From an uncultured Vibrio sp. (GTDB lineage: Bacteria > Pseudomonadota > Gammaproteobacteria > Enterobacterales > Vibrionaceae), in NCBI GenBank assembly GCA_947504195.1, contig CANNGN010000005.1, positions 124,001 through 188,000 on the forward strand: a stretch of 64,000 bases of DNA, given 5' to 3'. The notes under the pieces were generated by a model. It was not told the origin of the DNA. It saw only the letters and a list, made by a program, of their open reading frames with translations, and searched no databases. Within the stretch, counting starts at the first letter, position 1. Every line of letters begins with the position of its first letter. Of the stretch, positions 18,724 through 29,359 are shown piece by piece. The position numbers and the translations under genes were made by a program.

Positions 18724-19593
18724 TCAGCCAATTTTTCCCGTTTCAATCAATTGTTGCAAAATAGGTCTAACAATGAGTTCCATAGAAAAACTCATTTTTC
18801 CTCCAGGGACAACGATGGTGTCTTGGCTAGACATAAACGATCCATCAATCATGGCGAGTAAATAAGGATAATCGACCTGCTTAATCCCTTGCAGGCGAAT
18901 AACCACAAAGCTTTCATCCAAGCTGGGAATATCTCGAGCACTCAATGGATCGGATGTATCTACAGTCGGCACTCGCTGAAAGTTAATGTGAGTACGTGAG
19001 AATTGTGGCGTCATATAGTTGAGGTAATCATCCATAGAACGAACGATCGAATCCGTTACCGCTTCTTTTGAGTGGCCTCGATCTCGCGTGTCTCGTACAA
19101 ATTTTTGAATCCATTCTAAGTTGACGATCGGAACCATCCCGATCAAAAAATCGACATGTTGTGCGACATTAACGGGGCCATCAATTATGCCCCCATGGAG
19201 ACCTTCGTAAAAAAGGAGGTCGCTATCTTGAGGCAAATCTTGCCAAGGTGTAAACGTCCCTGGTGTTAGGTTATACGGGACTGCCTCGTCAAATGTATGT
19301 AGATAACGGCGTACTTTTCCTGTTCCACTTTTACCGTATTCATCGAAAAACGACTCTAATAGAGGAAAGTCATTGGCTTCAGATCCAAAATAACTAATAT
19401 GGCGACCTTGTTCTCGAGCTTTCCGGATTTCAATATCCATTTCAGGGCGAGTAAAACGATGAAAACTATCACCCTCAACCCAAGCTGGATTAATGTTCAT
19501 CCCATTGAAGAGTTTGCGAAATGCTTCTGAGGTTGTAGTTGTACCTGCTCCCGAAGAACCAGTAACAGCAATAATTGGATGCTTTGCGGACAT
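18724..19593 (-). CDS. prkB: Phosphoribulokinase-like protein PrkB
   Basis: 289-residue P-loop kinase of the phosphoribulokinase/uridine kinase family. Walker A GSSGAGTTT is at residues 12-20, and HTFDEAVPYNLTPG and YEGLHGG are the substrate and Walker B regions. PrkB homologues are conserved next to crp and yheU in enterobacteria and vibrios although these organisms do not fix CO2; the physiological substrate is unclear to me. Same strand as crp and yheU. Confidence 0.93.
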   Translation of the reverse strand: MSAKHPIIAVTGSSGAGTTTTSEAFRKLFNGMNINPAWVEGDSFHRFTRPEMDIEIRKAREQGRHISYFGSEANDFPLLESFFDEYGKSGTGKVRRYLHTFDEAVPYNLTPGTFTPWQDLPQDSDLLFYEGLHGGIIDGPVNVAQHVDFLIGMVPIVNLEWIQKFVRDTRDRGHSKEAVTDSIVRSMDDYLNYMTPQFSRTHINFQRVPTVDTSDPLSARDIPSLDESFVVIRLQGIKQVDYPYLLAMIDGSFMSSQDTIVVPGGKMSFSMELIVRPILQQLIETGKIG

Positions 19594-19672
19594 GACTTTC
19601 CCTGTCTATTTTTACTTTCTTTAACGCCACTATAGCACGAAATATTCTTTCGATGATTACAGCAGAAATGGA

Positions 19673-19888
19673 TTAGCGCAATTTAGGGTGGATCTGAATA
19701 TCGATACTTTCATGAAGCTCTGAGTAAACGATTACTGCATCATTTTTGCTAAGAAGTGACTTAACTTGTTCTATTTTGGTGGTTAAATCAATTTCACTAT
19801 TGCCGTAATCGGTGCCTTCACGAAGGACAAATTCTTGGATCAGCGTGTTCAGGGTGTCTGGAGCTATTTCTTGCCATGGAACGATCAT
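19673..19888 (-). CDS. yheU: YheU family (UPF0270) protein
   Basis: 71-residue small protein beginning [29 protein letters not shown], the family's conserved opening. Function unknown. In E. coli the order is yheS-yheT-yheU-prkB; here the yheT hydrolase is absent and yheU stands 80 bp before prkB on the same strand. Confidence 0.92.
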   Translation of the reverse strand: MIVPWQEIAPDTLNTLIQEFVLREGTDYGNSEIDLTTKIEQVKSLLSKNDAVIVYSELHESIDIQIHPKLR

Positions 19889-20029
19889 CGCAAATTTCCT
19901 GATTCTTAATGTTGAGTTACGCCTATTTTATGTCTATTTGCTCGAATTGCGAAATGCATTACCTGATATTGATGAAGATTTGTTGTACGGAAGAAGAATC
20001 GCTCTCAGTTTAGGTTCCGTTATTTATTA

Positions 20030-20491
20030 TTAGGATGGCTCAATAAAAGAGGCGGATAAATGGGTGGCATTAAGTCGCTGACAATACGTAGATACAAGAT
20101 TTGGTGTTGTGGTGGGTTTGGAATTTAAGGTGTTAAATTGATCGACTAGATCAGCCTGCTGACGCTTTTCTAATTCTAGTTCAAACTTTAATGTCTTTTG
20201 ATATAAGTTGTCGGGTAGAGAAGGTTTTAGGGATTGTCTTAGTTGACGGTAATGATTGATTAAGCCATCAGTGTTGTCTGTTGCCTTTATTAATGTTTCC
20301 AACTCATCATTATTAATGCTGAGTTTGTGTAGATCGAGATACTTGAGAAGAAGCAATGTATTTACATTTCCTCCAAATTGATTTTGGAGGGTTAAACACG
20401 CTTCTTTCACTTCCATAACAGCATAATATGACAAACTGAATTGCCAGAGTTGTTCCGTCATTAGAGTGTGAGAAGCCTGTGTTTTTCTCAT
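20030..20491 (-). CDS. TIGR02444 family protein
   Basis: 153-residue all-helical protein with the family opening LWQFSLSYYAVMEVKEACLTLQNQFGGNVNTLLLLKYLD. Function unknown. Its start codon overlaps the yheS stop (TAATG), so the two are likely translationally coupled. An alternative start eleven codons downstream (MTEQLWQFSL) also fits the family; neither has a strong ribosome site. Confidence 0.85.
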   Translation of the reverse strand: MRKTQASHTLMTEQLWQFSLSYYAVMEVKEACLTLQNQFGGNVNTLLLLKYLDLHKLSINNDELETLIKATDNTDGLINHYRQLRQSLKPSLPDNLYQKTLKFELELEKRQQADLVDQFNTLNSKPTTTPNLVSTYCQRLNATHLSASFIEPS

Positions 20492-22410
20492 TATTGGTGA
20501 AACTCTTGTTCTAATAATTCAAGCTCTTCCTGTTGCTCCATCCAGGTTGCTTCTATTTTCTCAAGTTCGGATTTTGCGCTGGCTTGAGTGGCGATTAGGT
20601 CTGTTAAGACACTTTTGTTTTCGATCTCATACAGACTACTGTCAGCCAATTTCTCATCAATCTCTGAAACACTCTCAGAAAGAGCATCCATTTTCGATTC
20701 TAATTGAGAGAGCTTTTTGCGAAGTGGAGCGGTAGTTTTTCGGAATTCAGCTTCTCGGCGCTTTTGTTCTTTTTTCGCCGCGGCACTATTCCCACCTTCT
20801 TTTTCATTACTCGTTGGTTGTGCATCACGGCGTTCTTGGCGCTGTTGTTCTGTTAACCATTTGTAGTAATCATTTAGATCGCCATCAAAGGGTGCGGCTT
20901 GACCTTGGTGGACTAAATAAAGGTCATCAGTGGTGGCGCGAAGAAGGTAACGGTCATGACTAACGATAACCATTGCACCCTCAAAGGTTTGCAAAGCAAA
21001 GGTGAGGGCTTGACGCATATCGAGATCAAGGTGGTTGGTTGGTTCATCCAGCAACAATAGATTAGGCTTCTGCCAGACAACTAGAGCTAAAACTAATCGT
21101 GCTTTTTCTCCACCAGAAAAAGGAGCCACTTTTTCTAACGCTTTTTCACCTTGAAAGCCAAAACTTCCAAGATAGTCTCGTATCTGTTGCTCGGTGTGAT
21201 TTGGGGCGATTTGCATCATATGCTGCAGAGGCGTTTCTTCTGGATGCAGGGTCTCGAGTTGATGTTGAGCAAAGTAGCCAATTTTAACACCTTGAGAGTA
21301 CGTTAAATCACCACTTGTAGGATTAAGTTCACCTGATAGTAATTTGATCAGCGTTGATTTACCTGCGCCATTTCGACCGAGAAGTCCAATTCGACTTCCA
21401 GGAACCAAATTCAGGCGTATTTTCTCTAAGATGAGCTTATCGCCGTATCCTGCACTCACTTCGTCCATCATTATTATTGGATTGGGCAGGGCGGCAGGCT
21501 CACGGAATTCGAAACTGAATGGATTATCAAATTGTGCCGGTAACACTTTTTCCATGCGCTCTAGTGCTTTGATGCGGCTTTGAGCTTGTCGAGCTTTTGA
21601 AGCTTTGTAACGGAAGCGATCGATATAGCTTTGCATATGAGCAACTTGCTTCTGTTGTTTTTGAAACATAGCTTGTTGTAGAACGAGCTTTTCAGCGCGT
21701 TGAGTCTCAAATGACGAGTAGTTGCCTGTGTACTCGTTAAGGTCTTGGTTTTCTACGTGGATGATTCGAGTAACTATAGGATCTAAAAAGTCGCGATCGT
21801 GTGAGATTAAGACTAAGGTTCCTGGGTAACTTTGTAACCAGCGTTCTAGCCACATTACAGCATCTAAGTCTAAGTGGTTCGTCGGTTCATCGAGAAGTAA
21901 TAGATCGGAACGACACAATAAGGCTTGAGCAAGGTTAAGGCGCATGCGCCAACCACCAGAGAATTGAGTTAAGTTCCATCCCATTTGATCTTGGCTGAAA
22001 CCCAGACCATCGAGAAGCTCAGCGGCTCGTGATTGAATCGTATAACCACCAATGGTTTCAATTTTACCATGGAGGATAGCAACTTCATGGCCATCATCAT
22101 TTTGTTCTGCAGCACGTAAGTCGGATTCTAATTGACGAAATTCACGATCGCCATCAATAACATAATCAATTGCTCGACGTTCAATTGCCGGCGTTTCTTG
22201 CGCAACCCAAGCTAATTCCCAATGGGAAGGCATGCTAAAATTACCGGCATCGATAGACAGTTCATCTTTTAGCAGAGCAAACAGAGTGGACTTTCCGCAA
22301 CCATTTTTACCGACCAAACCGACTTTATCGCTTGGGTGAATAGTCGCTGATGCTTGATCTAAAAGAGGTTTGCCGCCACGTAAAAGCTGAATATCTGAGA
22401 ACGTAATCAT
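20491..22410 (-). CDS. yheS: ABC-F ATPase YheS
   Basis: 639 residues with two ABC ATPase modules and no membrane segments. Module 1: Walker A GKNGCGKS near 34, signature FSGGW, Walker B LLLLDEPTNHLDL. Module 2: GRNGAGKS, FSGGEKARL, LLLLDEPTNHLDL. They are joined by the P-site tRNA-interaction linker (about 240-300) and followed by a charged coiled-coil tail (about 525-635). ABC-F proteins act on the ribosome E site; YheS helps translation of difficult nascent chains in E. coli. Confidence 0.95.
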   Translation of the reverse strand: MITFSDIQLLRGGKPLLDQASATIHPSDKVGLVGKNGCGKSTLFALLKDELSIDAGNFSMPSHWELAWVAQETPAIERRAIDYVIDGDREFRQLESDLRAAEQNDDGHEVAILHGKIETIGGYTIQSRAAELLDGLGFSQDQMGWNLTQFSGGWRMRLNLAQALLCRSDLLLLDEPTNHLDLDAVMWLERWLQSYPGTLVLISHDRDFLDPIVTRIIHVENQDLNEYTGNYSSFETQRAEKLVLQQAMFQKQQKQVAHMQSYIDRFRYKASKARQAQSRIKALERMEKVLPAQFDNPFSFEFREPAALPNPIIMMDEVSAGYGDKLILEKIRLNLVPGSRIGLLGRNGAGKSTLIKLLSGELNPTSGDLTYSQGVKIGYFAQHQLETLHPEETPLQHMMQIAPNHTEQQIRDYLGSFGFQGEKALEKVAPFSGGEKARLVLALVVWQKPNLLLLDEPTNHLDLDMRQALTFALQTFEGAMVIVSHDRYLLRATTDDLYLVHQGQAAPFDGDLNDYYKWLTEQQRQERRDAQPTSNEKEGGNSAAAKKEQKRREAEFRKTTAPLRKKLSQLESKMDALSESVSEIDEKLADSSLYEIENKSVLTDLIATQASAKSELEKIEATWMEQQEELELLEQEFHQ

Positions 22411-22539
22411 ATTGCCGTCTAAATTAAGTAATAATCTGCCCAGAATAGTAGGTGGAATGAGGATAAATGTCGATCACAAACCAATATGAGTTATGATTGA
22501 TAATGTAATTTCAAAATAGAATCAGTGTGAGAAAGCAAG

Positions 22540-23106
22540 ATGACTTCCAATACTTCGTCATTAGTTCGCCCCAAAATTTTAGTCATAGTGGCTCACCCTG
22601 AACCACAAAATTCGGTGGTCAATCACCTGCTGTTGAAATCAATAAAACATCTGGAACATGTAAAAGTTCATGACCTTTATGCAATCTATCCTGATTTTTT
22701 TATTGATGTAGCCGCAGAACAAAAATTGTTACTTGAGCATGATGTAATCGTTTTTCAGCACCCACTTTATATGTATTCGTGTCCGGCTTTGTTAAAAGAA
22801 TGGATGGATAGGGTTCTCAGTAAAGACTTTGCTTTTGGTTCTAAAACGGAATTAAAAGGAAAATATTGGCGCAGTGTGATTTCTGCTGGTGGGAAACGTA
22901 CCGCATTCGATGAAAAAGGGTATAACAAATATCCCTTGGAAGAAATTTTACAGCCATTTGAATTGACGGCAGCATTGTGTTGTATGAATTGGTTGGAACC
23001 TCTCGTGCTGTATTATGCAAGGAATATCTCTGATGTTTTGCGCTACGAACATGCAGAAAAGTATCGCCGTTGGTTATGCGAACCAATGAAAGTAGAGGAT
23101 AAGTAG
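22540..23106 (+). CDS. kefG: Glutathione-regulated K+ efflux ancillary protein KefG
   Basis: 188-residue flavodoxin-like quinone oxidoreductase. The FMN site motifs VAHPEPQNSVVN and HPLYMYSCPALLKEWMDRV and the SAGGKRTAF loop are visible. It binds and activates KefB, letting potassium out in response to glutathione adducts of electrophiles. kefB starts one base after the kefG stop. Confidence 0.94.
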   Translation: MTSNTSSLVRPKILVIVAHPEPQNSVVNHLLLKSIKHLEHVKVHDLYAIYPDFFIDVAAEQKLLLEHDVIVFQHPLYMYSCPALLKEWMDRVLSKDFAFGSKTELKGKYWRSVISAGGKRTAFDEKGYNKYPLEEILQPFELTAALCCMNWLEPLVLYYARNISDVLRYEHAEKYRRWLCEPMKVEDK

Positions 23107-23107
23107 T

Positions 23108-24916
23108 ATGGCGGCAGAAACCAGTGATCTTCTTCAAAGTGGAGCAATCTTTCTGACTGCAGCGGTTGTTGCTGTTCCACTTGCCCAACGAGCTGGACTT
23201 GGTTCGGTACTGGGTTATTTACTTGCAGGGGTTGCCATTGGGCCGTGGGGGCTGAGATTAATTAGCGACGTTGATGAGATTCTCCACTTCGGTGAGTTTG
23301 GTGTCGTGATGCTACTGTTTGTGATTGGTTTGGAACTTAATCCGAAAAAACTATGGCAGATGCGAGGTCCCATTATTGGTTTAGGAGGTGCGCAAGTCGT
23401 TGTTACCAGTGCGTTGTTAGCCTGCATTGTAAGAATGTTTGATATCCCATGGCAGACGAGTTTGGTGATTGGAATGGGGCTGGCGATGTCTTCAACAGCG
23501 ATTGCACTACGGGTCATTGAAGAACAAGAACTTGAGCGTAGTGAAACTGGCCAATCGGGGTTTGCGGTCCTTCTATTTCAAGATATAGCTGTAATACCTA
23601 TTCTAGCTTTATTACCTGTATTGGCAGGTAGCTCTGGTGGTACATGGGTTGATGGTATATGGATGATCTGTGGGATTGTTGGACTGTTGGTTGGGGGACA
23701 CTTTTTACTGAGTCCACTCTTTAGCTATATTGTATCAAGCCGAGTTCGAGAACTGTTTACGGTGGCGGCCTTGCTCTTGGTGATTGGTATTTCAATCCTA
23801 ATGCAATCATTGGGTTTATCGATGGCATTGGGAACGTTTTTGGCAGGAGTGCTATTGGCGGAGTCAGAGTTTCGTCATGAATTAGAAATCGCAATCGAAC
23901 CATTTAAAGGCTTACTTTTAGGCTTGTTTTTTATTGCTGTGGGAATGGCTGTTGACCTCGGGCTGTTTTTACAACATCCGCTCGAAATTTTAACTGCCGT
24001 AGTGGTTTTAGTTTCAATAAAAGGTTTAACTCTCTATTTATTAGCACGCTTATTTGGCACTCGCTCTAAAGCACGAAGTTCGATGGCAGCAATCTTAAGT
24101 CAAGGTGGTGAATTTGCCTTCGTCATATTTACCGCAGCTCAAGCAGATGGGTTACTAGAGCAGTCTCAAGTATCGTTTCTACTCGTTGTTGTGAGCTTGT
24201 CTATGGTGACGACACCACTCATTTTAAATGTGCAAAAACGATGGTATGCCAGAAATTTAAATGGTCCTAAAAGTGATCTTGAAGTAGATGTATCGAACGA
24301 AGAGCCACGTGTCATAATTGCTGGCTTTGGACGCTTTGGCCAAATTATAGGCCGTCTCATGTTTGCCAATAAAATTAAAGTGACCGTATTAGAAAGTGAT
24401 GCAAGTCAGATCAAATTACTAAGAAAGTTCGGGTATAAAGTCTTTTATGGTGATGCGAGTAATGTCGAACTGTTGCGTGCAGCGGGTGCAGCAAACGCAG
24501 AAGCAATTATTATTTGTACAGATATACCCGATGAAGTAGTAAAAATAGTTGAGCTATGTAAACAACACTATCCTCGTCTTAAGGTTCTAGCTCGTGCTCG
24601 TAGTAGAGTAGAAGCGCATCAATTGATTAATCTCGGTGTAGATGGATATACTCGAGAGACGTTTCGTGGAGCGTTGGATTTAGGGCGTGAAACCCTTGTT
24701 GCGCTCGGTATGCACCCTTATCAAGCAAAGCGTGCTGAAGGGCATTTTCGTCGATTGGATAATGCCATGTTAAAAGAGCTATTACCTCAACAAGGTGAAG
24801 AGAAGCAATTTTCGATTAGAACAAAAGAAGCAAGAAAAGAGCTAGAAGCTATTTTTGGTCGAGAAATGGAAAAAGACCATCAAGCTAGAGATGAATGGGA
24901 TAAGGAGCAGGGGTAA
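23108..24916 (+). CDS. kefB: Glutathione-regulated K+/H+ antiporter KefB
   Basis: 602 residues: a CPA2-type membrane domain with about 12-13 helices (residues 10-380) followed by a cytosolic RCK/KTN nucleotide-binding domain (about 398-515) beginning RVIIAGFGRFGQIIGRL. Efflux acidifies the cytoplasm and protects against toxic electrophiles; glutathione keeps it shut. The FLAGVLLAESEFRHELEIAIEPFKGLLLGLFFIAVGM region is the conserved Kef core. It is followed three bases later by yheV. Confidence 0.96.
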   Translation: MAAETSDLLQSGAIFLTAAVVAVPLAQRAGLGSVLGYLLAGVAIGPWGLRLISDVDEILHFGEFGVVMLLFVIGLELNPKKLWQMRGPIIGLGGAQVVVTSALLACIVRMFDIPWQTSLVIGMGLAMSSTAIALRVIEEQELERSETGQSGFAVLLFQDIAVIPILALLPVLAGSSGGTWVDGIWMICGIVGLLVGGHFLLSPLFSYIVSSRVRELFTVAALLLVIGISILMQSLGLSMALGTFLAGVLLAESEFRHELEIAIEPFKGLLLGLFFIAVGMAVDLGLFLQHPLEILTAVVVLVSIKGLTLYLLARLFGTRSKARSSMAAILSQGGEFAFVIFTAAQADGLLEQSQVSFLLVVVSLSMVTTPLILNVQKRWYARNLNGPKSDLEVDVSNEEPRVIIAGFGRFGQIIGRLMFANKIKVTVLESDASQIKLLRKFGYKVFYGDASNVELLRAAGAANAEAIIICTDIPDEVVKIVELCKQHYPRLKVLARARSRVEAHQLINLGVDGYTRETFRGALDLGRETLVALGMHPYQAKRAEGHFRRLDNAMLKELLPQQGEEKQFSIRTKEARKELEAIFGREMEKDHQARDEWDKEQG

Positions 24917-24919
24917 ATA

Positions 24920-25114
24920 ATGAAAAAACGTTTTATTGCTGGAGCTCGATGCCCTAAATGTGAAGCGACCGATTCTTTACGTTGGTGGGAAGAGAATAAT
25001 ATTGAACACGTAGAATGTGTTGAATGTGACTATGTAGAACAGCGAACACCACAAAATATGGAGAAAACAGCTCATAGCGATCAATCAATGATTGGTATTT
25101 TTAAGCCAGAGTAA
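24920..25114 (+). CDS. yheV: YheV family putative zinc-ribbon protein
   Basis: 64 residues with two Cys pairs, CPKC and CVEC, forming a zinc ribbon (MKKRFIAGARCPKCEATDSL). Function unknown; constantly linked to kefGB in gammaproteobacteria. It has an AAGGAGCAGGGG ribosome site inside the end of kefB. Confidence 0.92.
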   Translation: MKKRFIAGARCPKCEATDSLRWWEENNIEHVECVECDYVEQRTPQNMEKTAHSDQSMIGIFKPE

Positions 25115-25203
25115 TTGAGTTTCTGATTAAGATCCCCATAATATGTACGTATATAAATTTGCATCTCAACTTTGACTGATGCTTTTGATGCCTTGGAGCC
25201 GAT

Positions 25204-25794
25204 ATGAAAATTGAACAAAATGTAGTGGTTAGCTTAGCCTACCAACTAAAACTTGATGATGGCGTGGTATTAGACCAGTCAACAGCAGACGCGCCACTTG
25301 AATACTTACACGGCTTTAACAACCTAATTCCTGGTTTGGAAAAAGAATTGGTTGGTAAAGTGGTTGGTGATAAATTTACTGCCGTTATTGAACCTGAAGG
25401 TGCATATGGCGACTATAATGAAGCACTAGTTCAACGTGTTCCTGCAAATGTATTCCATGGTGTTGATACTATTGAAGTTGGTATGCGCTTCATGGCAGAC
25501 ACAGACCAAGGTCAGGTTCCTGTTGAGATTACCGAAGTTGATGGCGACGAAGTCGTGGTTGATGGCAATCATATGCTTGCTGGAAAAACCTTAACGTTTG
25601 ATATTGAAGTTGTAGCAATGCGTGAAGGTACCGAAGAAGAAATTGCTCATGGTCATATTCACAGTCAAGATCATGGTGAAGGCTGTTGTGGCGGCGGAGA
25701 CAAAGGCGACGACCACGAATGTTGTGGCGGAAAAGGTCATGATGAAGGTAAAGAACATGAATGCTGTGGTGGCGGTGGTTGTGGAAGTCACTAA
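25204..25794 (+). CDS. slyD: FKBP-type prolyl isomerase and metallochaperone SlyD
   Basis: 196 residues. The FKBP domain (1-70 and about 120-145) is split by the insert-in-flap chaperone domain (about 76-120). The C-terminal tail (about 148-196) is rich in His, Cys, Asp and Gly, with repeated CCGGG and HxxxD units, and binds Ni/Zn. In E. coli SlyD delivers nickel to hydrogenase and assists folding. The tail is part of the normal family pattern. Confidence 0.96.
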   Translation: MKIEQNVVVSLAYQLKLDDGVVLDQSTADAPLEYLHGFNNLIPGLEKELVGKVVGDKFTAVIEPEGAYGDYNEALVQRVPANVFHGVDTIEVGMRFMADTDQGQVPVEITEVDGDEVVVDGNHMLAGKTLTFDIEVVAMREGTEEEIAHGHIHSQDHGEGCCGGGDKGDDHECCGGKGHDEGKEHECCGGGGCGSH

Positions 25795-25828
25795 GAGGAC
25801 TTTGGCTGTCTCTACAAATTAATTATTT

Positions 25829-25857
25829 AAACACCTACCTTTTTGGTAGGTGTTTTT
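25829..25857 (+). terminator. slyD terminator
   Basis: Eleven-base stem AAACACCTACC (25829-25839) with its complement at 25845-25855, a TTTTT loop and a short T-tract. Confidence 0.9.
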
Positions 25858-25887
25858 GATTTAACTTACTTTAAGAGTATTGATGTG

Positions 25888-26829
25888 ATGCAAACCCCTT
25901 TTTCTATCGCAATCCATGGTGGAGCCGGCACGATTGAACCAAGTATGATGAGCAAGGAGTTACAACAAGAGATAGAACGAGCCCTCACTCTAGCTGTAAC
26001 GTCTGGTCATTCTGTTCTCAACCAAGGTGGTACTGCAATTGATGCCGTCGTGAGTGCGGTTAAATGTTTAGAAGATAGTCCTCATTTTAATGCAGGGCAT
26101 GGTGCGGTATTAACTCATCAAGAAATGGTAGAGATGGACGCCGCGGTGATGTTGGGAGATCAACGTCAAGCAGGAGCTGTCGCAGGTGTAAAACACATTA
26201 GAAATCCGGTTGAATTAGCGAAAGATGTGATGGAAAAAACGCCACATGTTCTATTAGCTGGAAAAGGAGCTGAAGAGTTTGCGTTCAGTTTGGGCTACGA
26301 CTATACCGAACAGGATTACTTTTTTACTGAGCGTCGATATCAGCAACTTCAATCAATGAAGGCAAAAGGTCTGTTTGCGTTGTCAGAATCTAAGTACCCA
26401 GATGACAAGAAGTTTGGAACCGTTGGAGCGGTAGCATTGGACCAATATGGGAACCTTGCTGCGGCAACAAGCACTGGCGGCGTTACCAACAAAAAATATG
26501 GAAGAATAGGTGACTCACCTTTAATTGGCTCTGGCACCTATGCTGAGAATAAATTGGTTGGATTATCAGCATCGGGTATGGGAGAGGCATTTATTCGTCA
26601 TTGTGTTACCGCTGACATTGCGGCTCGCATGCGTTATTTAAAAGAAGATGTATCTGAAGCATGCGATGCTGTCCTTCATGGAGAATTGTGTGACATTGGT
26701 GGTGAGGGAGGCGTTATTGCCATTGATGCGCAAGGGAAGATTCACTTTTCATTAAATTCTTCAGGGATGTACCGTGCTTCCATCGACCGTACTGGAGAAT
26801 TGAAATTAGCAATCTATTCAAATAACTAG
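25888..26829 (+). CDS. iaaA: Isoaspartyl peptidase/L-asparaginase (Ntn hydrolase)
   Basis: 313-residue type 2 asparaginase precursor. The N-terminus reads IAIHGGAGTI; autocleavage before T178 (FGTVGAVALD) would create the beta subunit with the catalytic threonine. NAGHGAVLT and SASGMGEAFIR are the conserved substrate regions. It hydrolyses isoaspartyl dipeptides from aged proteins. The start was set at 25888, because the longer frame begins inside the slyD terminator. I do not know this gene as a fixed neighbour of slyD and purA, so it may be a lineage-specific placement. Confidence 0.93.
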   Translation: MQTPFSIAIHGGAGTIEPSMMSKELQQEIERALTLAVTSGHSVLNQGGTAIDAVVSAVKCLEDSPHFNAGHGAVLTHQEMVEMDAAVMLGDQRQAGAVAGVKHIRNPVELAKDVMEKTPHVLLAGKGAEEFAFSLGYDYTEQDYFFTERRYQQLQSMKAKGLFALSESKYPDDKKFGTVGAVALDQYGNLAAATSTGGVTNKKYGRIGDSPLIGSGTYAENKLVGLSASGMGEAFIRHCVTADIAARMRYLKEDVSEACDAVLHGELCDIGGEGGVIAIDAQGKIHFSLNSSGMYRASIDRTGELKLAIYSNN

Positions 26830-26976
26830 TCAAATGGTTGATTATGCCGCTTCTCGTCTTAAACTTTAGACTTCGAGTAAATATTTATGCCAGATCAATT
26901 AGTTATTTTTCTACCTCTATTTATGCTCAAAAAATGACTGCAACTCATGTAATTCGATGCTAGAATCCATTTTTAA

Positions 26977-28296
<1,320 letters not shown>

Positions 28297-28332
28297 ATTT
28301 ATTAACTAAACGTTATTTAAGTAAACATAGTG

Positions 28333-28361
28333 AAAGCCGGCTTCTTAGTCGGCTTTTTTTT
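28333..28361 (+). terminator. purA terminator
   Basis: AAAGCCG (28333-28339) pairs with CGGCTTT (28350-28356), followed by a run of T residues to 28361. Confidence 0.88.
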
Positions 28362-28421
28362 GTATTGATATGCTATATTTATTAAACAATCGTCACTGTT
28401 TAAATAACGATCACTTTTCTC

Positions 28422-28448
28422 TAAAGTGATAGGCGTTATTGCCGATAC
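28422..28448 (+). promoter_or_regulatory. FliA (sigma-28) promoter of motX
   Basis: TAAA at 28422-28425, exactly 15 bases, then GCCGATAC at 28441-28448: seven of eight bases of the -10 consensus GCCGATAA and a perfect -35 core. It lies 83 bp before the motX ATG and after the purA terminator. Confidence 0.8.
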
Positions 28449-28531
28449 TCTATTCAGGTCGAGTTCCTTTTTGGATGGACAAAAATCTACGTCATTGTTT
28501 TTGACAATGACATTGAATGAAGAGTACTTAT

Positions 28532-29167
28532 ATGAAGCTACGAACGGTAGCGGCTTCAATATCATTGTTGTTTGTGTTGTCGACATCGTACGCTAACGTG
28601 GCTGATGTTGGCGCACCAGTACCAATCTATTCTGAGGCTGAACTACTCAAATTAATTGAGAAAAATAAGCACCTAGAACGAGTGAAAGCTGATCATTGCC
28701 AGTTAGTGGAAGATATTGTAGCGCGTGCGACACGTGTAAGCTTACCTTCCTACGAGTTTTTATATGGTGATATGCTGGCTTCGGGTGTTTGTGTGGATCA
28801 AGATGTTGATTTGGGCTTGTATTATATTGAATCGGCAGCGCATCAAGGGTTAGATACTGCACTCGAACAACTGGGTCGATATTATGCTCAGGGCATTATG
28901 GTACAACAAGATAAAGAGCGTGCAATACCGTACTTTAGAGAAGCATCTGCGATGGGGAACTTAAATGCCCGTATTCAGTTAGCAGAATTGTTGCTTCGTG
29001 ATTATGGGAGCCCACTTGACTATGAAGACGCGTACCGTTGGCTTTATCATTCCGTGACTGCAGATTCTCGACTCCATAAAAGGATTGCATTGTTACGACA
29101 AGGATTGGAGTTACGTATGCCACAAAATATTGTATCTCGTGCAAAAATGCGAGAAACATTCTGGTAA
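28532..29167 (+). CDS. motX: Sodium-driven polar flagellar motor protein MotX
   Basis: 211 residues with a signal peptide (about 1-22, cleavage after SYA) and Sel1/TPR-like repeats (about 60-160, e.g. GDMLASGVCVDQDVDLGLYYIESAAHQG). MotX joins MotY in the periplasmic T ring and is needed for assembly of the PomAB stators around the Vibrio polar motor. The start at 28532 has AAGAG eight bases before it and gives the length of known Vibrio MotX. A sigma-28 promoter precedes it, consistent with late flagellar-class expression. Confidence 0.94.
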   Translation: MKLRTVAASISLLFVLSTSYANVADVGAPVPIYSEAELLKLIEKNKHLERVKADHCQLVEDIVARATRVSLPSYEFLYGDMLASGVCVDQDVDLGLYYIESAAHQGLDTALEQLGRYYAQGIMVQQDKERAIPYFREASAMGNLNARIQLAELLLRDYGSPLDYEDAYRWLYHSVTADSRLHKRIALLRQGLELRMPQNIVSRAKMRETFW

Positions 29168-29185
29168 TGTCATGATTACTTTCTT

Positions 29186-29225
29186 AAAAAGGCCATTTTT
29201 CCGAAGAAAATGGCCTTTTTTGCAT
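29186..29225 (+). terminator. motX terminator
   Basis: Fourteen-base stem AAAAAGGCCATTTT (29186-29199) with its complement (29207-29220), a seven-base loop, and T-rich end. Confidence 0.9.
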
Positions 29226-29359
29226 TTAATATTTGATAATGACTAATTTTTAGAGAAACAGTCACATAGCACTAGTATAATAAATATAAGCATTGGAATG
29301 TTGAGAAAACATCTAATGCACATTATGAACAGCTCTCCTCTCTATTTTAGGACTGACTT

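Noticed and set aside
19812..20033. Plus-strand 73-codon frame opposite yheU
   Set aside because: Half of it is the yheU shadow and no ribosome site is seen; only the 3' part in the gap is worth noting as possible debris.
25591..25822. Overlapping frames in both strands at the slyD 3' end
   Set aside because: Artefacts of the repetitive Cys/His/Gly-rich metal-binding tail of SlyD.
25843..25887. Fifteen-codon N-terminal extension of IaaA from a TTG
   Set aside because: It begins inside the slyD terminator stem-loop; the family start MQTPFSIAIHGGAG at 25888 is normal.
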